A stretch of DNA of 16,881 nt from Lachnoclostridium sp. UBA7215. GTDB lineage: Bacteria > Bacillota > Clostridia > Lachnospirales > Lachnospiraceae. Both the position numbers and the translations under genes were made by a program. The stretch spans positions 2,453 through 19,333 of the forward strand of contig DKUB01000020.1 of assembly GCA_002490465.1 (NCBI GenBank), given 5' to 3'. Each line of letters opens with the position of its first letter. Positions within the stretch are counted from its first letter, which is position 1. This document shows, in pieces, positions 13,008 through 16,881 of this stretch. The notes below the pieces were generated by a model. It was not told where the DNA came from. It was given only the letters and a program-made list of their open reading frames with translations, and searched no databases.

Positions 13008-16000
13008 ATGATTTTACAGGAGAAAATAAATCAGGTAGAGGTTGTTTCGTTTGATATATTTAATACGCTTATAACTCGGATATACAGCGAACCGGTGCAA
13101 TTATTTTATCATCTAGAGGAAATATCGGATCGTCGGGGATTTTGTGAGGCCCGGATAAAAGCGGAAGCCACGGCAAGAGAAAAGGCTATTGCGCAAAAAA
13201 AATTAGAGGTAACTTTAGAGGAAATATATGGCGAGATAGATAAGAGTTATTGTGATTTAATGGAACAAGAGCTCTCTTTAGAATTATTTGCCTGCAGGGC
13301 GGATGCTGAAATGAAAGCCGTTTATGAGGAGACACTTAAAAGCAAACGTATATTTATTACATCAGATATGTATCTGCCGATAGATATCATTGAGAAAATA
13401 TTATTAAAAGAAGGTTTTAGCGGGTATGAAAAAATATTGTTATCCTCGGATCAATTAAAAACAAAGGCGGACGGCTCCCTATATGATGAGCTTATTTCGT
13501 GTGCTCAGGTTTCTCCGGAGAAAATATTACATATTGGGGATCACGAATACACGGATATTCGAGTAGCGCAGAGGAAAAAAATTAAAACACATCATTATGT
13601 AAATAATAAAATTGCAGAATGTCAGCTTAAGAATTCTCAATTTTTTACTACAGTAAAAAAATATAATCAGAAAAATGCAGCATTGGCAGTATTGCCGTCA
13701 TTGATTAAAGAACGGGAAACAGTAAACCCAGAAGATTACTGGTATCATTTTGGATTTCAGTACCTGGGAATGCTTTCACTGGGTTATGTTAGATGGTTAA
13801 AGGAACAGTTTGAAAAAGACGGCATAACGAAAGCGTTCTTTATGTTACGGGATGGTTATATCTTTCAAAAAGTATTTGAACGGTTATTTCCAGAATTTCC
13901 GTCTGAAAATATTTATGGTTCTCGCAGGATGTTTTTGTTTGCCGGAATGGAAAATTATGAGGATATTAAATTTCATACAATAGGGATTCACACTGCCGGC
14001 CTGACTTATAAAAGTTTTTGGACAAGACTATGCATTGAGGATGAAGAATTATTTCAAAAATTTGAAAGCAGATTTCCAAATCAGAATAAAACAATTGCGA
14101 CGGCAAAGGAGCTATCTGATATTGGAACTTTTTTGAAGGAAAACGAAGATGCATTTATTGCAATAGGTAAGACAGAGAGGGAGTACCTTCTGGATTATTT
14201 TGAACAAATTGGAATTTTGCAGGAGAAAGCGGCAGTTGTTGATTTGGGTTGGAAGGCTTCCATGTTAAGGGGAATAGAAAAAGCCTGCCAATTGGGAAAT
14301 GTTAATACAAATATTGTAGGTTATTACATTGGAACACACGGTACGACAGAGGGGCTTAATGTTAAAACCTATGCGTTAGAGAATGCAAGCGCACGTGATT
14401 ATGAAATTGCGGATATTTTAAATAATAAGTATGTTATTTCTATATTGGAGTTAGCTTTTAGTGCACCGCACCCCAGTATCCTTAAACTAAAAAAGAAACA
14501 AAAAGTATATCAGCCTGTTTATCAAAATGCATGTGATGAAGAAAAGAAAAGAATGGATGCCTGTGAGAGAATGCTACACGGGATTATGGATTTTGTTGAT
14601 GCCTTTGAAAGTATTTCTGCCCAGTATCCAATAAAAATTGACTTGAATGCCACTTTGGTGCCGTTGGAATATCTGGCAGGGCATATTTCAGCATATGATA
14701 AAATGAAAATTTTTGAGATGTCATTTTTTCCTGGTATTGGTGCAGACGATACACATTATCCGATTTCACCAAATGGAATGGTCAATATTGGCTTTATTAA
14801 TCCATGGCCTGGAGATGTCTCCGCAGAGTTTGAGGTTCTTGAGCGAATAAAGAAGGCTGCTGCAGATATTGGCGTCCGTTGTACTTTGTTAGATGATTTT
14901 GGACATATTTTAAATGAAAAACAGGAAAAAACAGCGGAATTAGTTTCTCCGAATGCGCTTGATTTTGTTGTTACCACACATTATGAAACACATAAATCCG
15001 TAGATTCATTTTATTATCATACGTTATGGAATCCGCCGGAGATACCTTTAAATCTTGATTATTATTATGATAAGGTGACAAATCATTATATTATTAATGA
15101 TGACTATTTGATTTATGATTCCGGAGGGATGACCAATCATTTAAAGTCTATGTTGTTGAGAAAAAAACGGACTTTGGAGGGGGCATCCAGGTTGACTGCA
15201 TCTTGTCCGGGGAGCAGTATGTTGGAACCGGATTTGTCAGATCCCATTATGTTTTATTGTGGAATGAACTGGGAAAAAGCAATACACAATTCAAACCGCC
15301 ATGAAGGATTATTTAAACGTTTGGATGATACAAAAAAGGTACGTTTTTACGGACCGGAGAAAGTGGACGCATGGGGAGGAATCCGTCCATGGAAGGGGTA
15401 TAATTGTTATAGGGGCTCTATTCCCTTTGACGGGCATTCTATATTAAAAGAGATTAATCGCTGCGGAGTTTGTTTGGTTTTATCTTCTGACATACACCGG
15501 AGAGCAGGGGCGGTAACAAACCGTGCCTATGAAGCCTGTGCTGCTGGTGCTATTATGATATCGGATAATAACGAATTTATGAAATACTGGTTTAAAGATG
15601 CAGCCTTGTTTATTGATTATAATACGAATGATTCCAGGGATACCTTTAATCAGATTATGGAAAAATATAATTGGGTTAAAGATCATCAAAAAGAGGCTGA
15701 AGATATAATTAAGCGGGCCCAAAAAATATTTCAGAAACATTTTGCTTTGGACAAGCAGCTTTTGGCATTCATTAATAACCATGCGAAACGTTTTCGAGTA
15801 ATAGAAAAGGATTTGTTTGCTACAAATGAAAGTAAACGTGTTTTGGTGACTTATGTTATTACAACCCAGGATACGGATAAGGCATTCAGATTTTTAGAGC
15901 AGGTGATAAATAATATTGAAAATCAATATTATCGGAACATTGTGTTAGGTGTTGCATGTGATATCTCGATATATGGGGAAATCAACCTGTATGTAAATTC

Positions 16001-16760
16001 TCGTACATCAAGAGCCTGCGTTTATCCTATGGGCATATTTGATTTTAAAGGGACACAGATACTTACAACGGCAGAGTGCACAAATTATTTATGTAATGTG
16101 TCTGATTGTGATTATTTCATGAGTACAACGGCAAATGAGACGTGGTTTTATGACCATGTTACTTCATTAGTCAGGACTATAGAAGATGATAACGTAATCG
16201 CGGCATATTCCGGGCGGTTACTTATGGATTCCGGTTATAGGAGAGAGGATTCATTTCGACCAGTTACAGTTAATACTGTATATTATATGCAGCCTCCGGA
16301 TTGGCTTCCAGGCCCGGGACAAGTTCTTTTTCACAAAAGAGCAGAAGAAGTTCTGAAAGAATATATGTTGCCTTATTTGGATGGTTATGAACACTATGCT
16401 ATTTTGGCTTTATGTAAATTGAAATTTAAGGAGCAGTTCTCTTTTTCTCGAAGAATGACATTTGTATATGAGACAGATTTGCAGGATAAGAAAAATTCCT
16501 TATTAGAGGCGGATTACCAGATTCGATTTATTCGTGATTTGGTGAATGAAGAGTATATGGAAATTGTACAAGGAGATGTAACAACATCAGAGACAAAAAG
16601 AAGAGAAGTAAACCTGGCACTAGCGAACATGCCTTTAAAGCTGTGGATTAAGCTTAGAATTTATAATGCCAGGGTAAGGCATGCGAATCCAAAAACAGAA
16701 AAAGGAAAGCAGGTAATAGAGAAATATAAAAATATTCTCGAGAAATTTTTAAGTATTTAA
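13008..16760 (+). CDS. Multidomain HAD / glycosyltransferase protein of glycan assembly
   Basis: From ATG 13008 the protein has 1250 residues. I chose this start because AGGAGG (12992-12997) lies ten bases before it and it follows the upstream stop by one base; ATG 12984 in the same frame would overlap the previous gene. Residues 8-200 are a HAD domain: FDIFNTL (15-21) with nucleophile D16 but Phe at the usual second Asp, TSDMYLP (118-124) and IGDHEYTD (176-183). Residues 240-500 hold a segment often found with such HAD domains (FFMLRDGYIF, 277-286; VVDLGWKASM, 410-419). Residues 590-925 resemble a GT-B CgeB-like glycosyltransferase, ending in RRAGAVTNRAYEACAAGA (831-848). Residues 945-1185 look like a GT-A domain with a possible DxD (DCD, 1033-1035). 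It probably extends the lipid-linked glycan, perhaps adding two sugars or a phospho-linked residue. Donors and linkages cannot be read from sequence. Confidence 0.78.
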   Translation: MILQEKINQVEVVSFDIFNTLITRIYSEPVQLFYHLEEISDRRGFCEARIKAEATAREKAIAQKKLEVTLEEIYGEIDKSYCDLMEQELSLELFACRADAEMKAVYEETLKSKRIFITSDMYLPIDIIEKILLKEGFSGYEKILLSSDQLKTKADGSLYDELISCAQVSPEKILHIGDHEYTDIRVAQRKKIKTHHYVNNKIAECQLKNSQFFTTVKKYNQKNAALAVLPSLIKERETVNPEDYWYHFGFQYLGMLSLGYVRWLKEQFEKDGITKAFFMLRDGYIFQKVFERLFPEFPSENIYGSRRMFLFAGMENYEDIKFHTIGIHTAGLTYKSFWTRLCIEDEELFQKFESRFPNQNKTIATAKELSDIGTFLKENEDAFIAIGKTEREYLLDYFEQIGILQEKAAVVDLGWKASMLRGIEKACQLGNVNTNIVGYYIGTHGTTEGLNVKTYALENASARDYEIADILNNKYVISILELAFSAPHPSILKLKKKQKVYQPVYQNACDEEKKRMDACERMLHGIMDFVDAFESISAQYPIKIDLNATLVPLEYLAGHISAYDKMKIFEMSFFPGIGADDTHYPISPNGMVNIGFINPWPGDVSAEFEVLERIKKAAADIGVRCTLLDDFGHILNEKQEKTAELVSPNALDFVVTTHYETHKSVDSFYYHTLWNPPEIPLNLDYYYDKVTNHYIINDDYLIYDSGGMTNHLKSMLLRKKRTLEGASRLTASCPGSSMLEPDLSDPIMFYCGMNWEKAIHNSNRHEGLFKRLDDTKKVRFYGPEKVDAWGGIRPWKGYNCYRGSIPFDGHSILKEINRCGVCLVLSSDIHRRAGAVTNRAYEACAAGAIMISDNNEFMKYWFKDAALFIDYNTNDSRDTFNQIMEKYNWVKDHQKEAEDIIKRAQKIFQKHFALDKQLLAFINNHAKRFRVIEKDLFATNESKRVLVTYVITTQDTDKAFRFLEQVINNIENQYYRNIVLGVACDISIYGEINLYVNSRTSRACVYPMGIFDFKGTQILTTAECTNYLCNVSDCDYFMSTTANETWFYDHVTSLVRTIEDDNVIAAYSGRLLMDSGYRREDSFRPVTVNTVYYMQPPDWLPGPGQVLFHKRAEEVLKEYMLPYLDGYEHYAILALCKLKFKEQFSFSRRMTFVYETDLQDKKNSLLEADYQIRFIRDLVNEEYMEIVQGDVTTSETKRREVNLALANMPLKLWIKLRIYNARVRHANPKTEKGKQVIEKYKNILEKFLSI

Positions 16761-16881
16761 CAAAATATTGTAGTGTTATGTCATTTTTAATCCTGTATAT
16801 CTCAATAACTTATATATATACGCGTACTGTAAGAAACGTATTGAATCTTATGTAGAAGTGTGATTTATTAGAATATCTGTC
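16761..16881. other. AT-rich tail after the operon, no feature recognised
   Basis: The last 121 bases hold no coding frame that I can support, no hairpin with a U tract and no convincing promoter. The operon may continue beyond the window. Confidence 0.5.

Noticed and set aside
1..16881. CRISPR arrays, tRNA or rRNA genes, insertion-sequence ends and phage genes
   Set aside because: None was seen on either strand; the only mobile-type gene is the tyrosine recombinase, which fits a DNA inversion role better than integration.

Overview
The window looks like a low-to-moderate G+C Gram-positive genome, most plausibly a gut clostridium of the Lachnospiraceae type. This is inferred from the strong AGGAGG-type ribosome binding sites, a teichoic-acid-type CDP-glycerol glycerophosphotransferase, a RelB/YafQ-type toxin-antitoxin remnant, and clostridial-looking protein sequences. 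It is an accessory cell-surface glycan locus. No rRNA, tRNA, CRISPR array or insertion-sequence transposase was seen.

Left part (1-2134). A gene on the minus strand (325 to 1, running off the window) encodes the N-terminus of a TagB/TagF-like CDP-glycerol glycerophosphotransferase. Next is a segment of about 1.65 kb bounded by two 32-bp sites in inverted orientation (368-399 and 2035-2066, one mismatch). Each site is itself a palindrome around a 5-base asymmetric core, GCCCC on the left and GGGGC on the right. Inside the segment are a compact FimB/FimE-sized tyrosine recombinase (450-1025), a hairpin, a dead YafQ-like toxin, an intact RelB/DinJ-like antitoxin with its own promoter, a decayed second recombinase copy, and a near-consensus promoter (TTGACA, 18 bases, TATACT; 1995-2024) at the right edge. 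In the orientation seen, that promoter fires rightwards into the heptose glycan operon. After inversion it would fire leftwards into the glycerophosphotransferase gene. The segment therefore reads as a self-contained invertible promoter that could switch between two divergent surface-glycan loci.

Right part (2135-16760). Genes on the plus strand are packed with gaps of 0-32 bases and no visible internal terminator, consistent with one operon of about 14.6 kb. gmhA, a nucleotidyltransferase-GmhB fusion and hddA together supply the route from sedoheptulose 7-phosphate to an NDP-activated (by homology GDP-activated) D-glycero-alpha-D-manno-heptose. A GDP-mannose 4,6-dehydratase-like SDR, a cupin, a second SDR and a WecE-like sugar aminotransferase would modify this heptose. 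The aminotransferase is split by a one-base deletion in an A tract. Wzm/Wzt-like ABC-transporter genes then export a finished glycan. They are followed by an unusual arylsulfotransferase-like protein with no signal peptide, whose N-terminal Ig-like domain resembles the Wzt C-terminus, and by a 1250-residue HAD plus double-glycosyltransferase protein. The last two genes are visibly more AT-rich than the heptose genes, so the operon is probably a mosaic.

The most interesting results are the invertible promoter facing two glycan loci, the possible second on/off point in the aminotransferase A tract, and the Ig-arylsulfotransferase protein beside Wzt.
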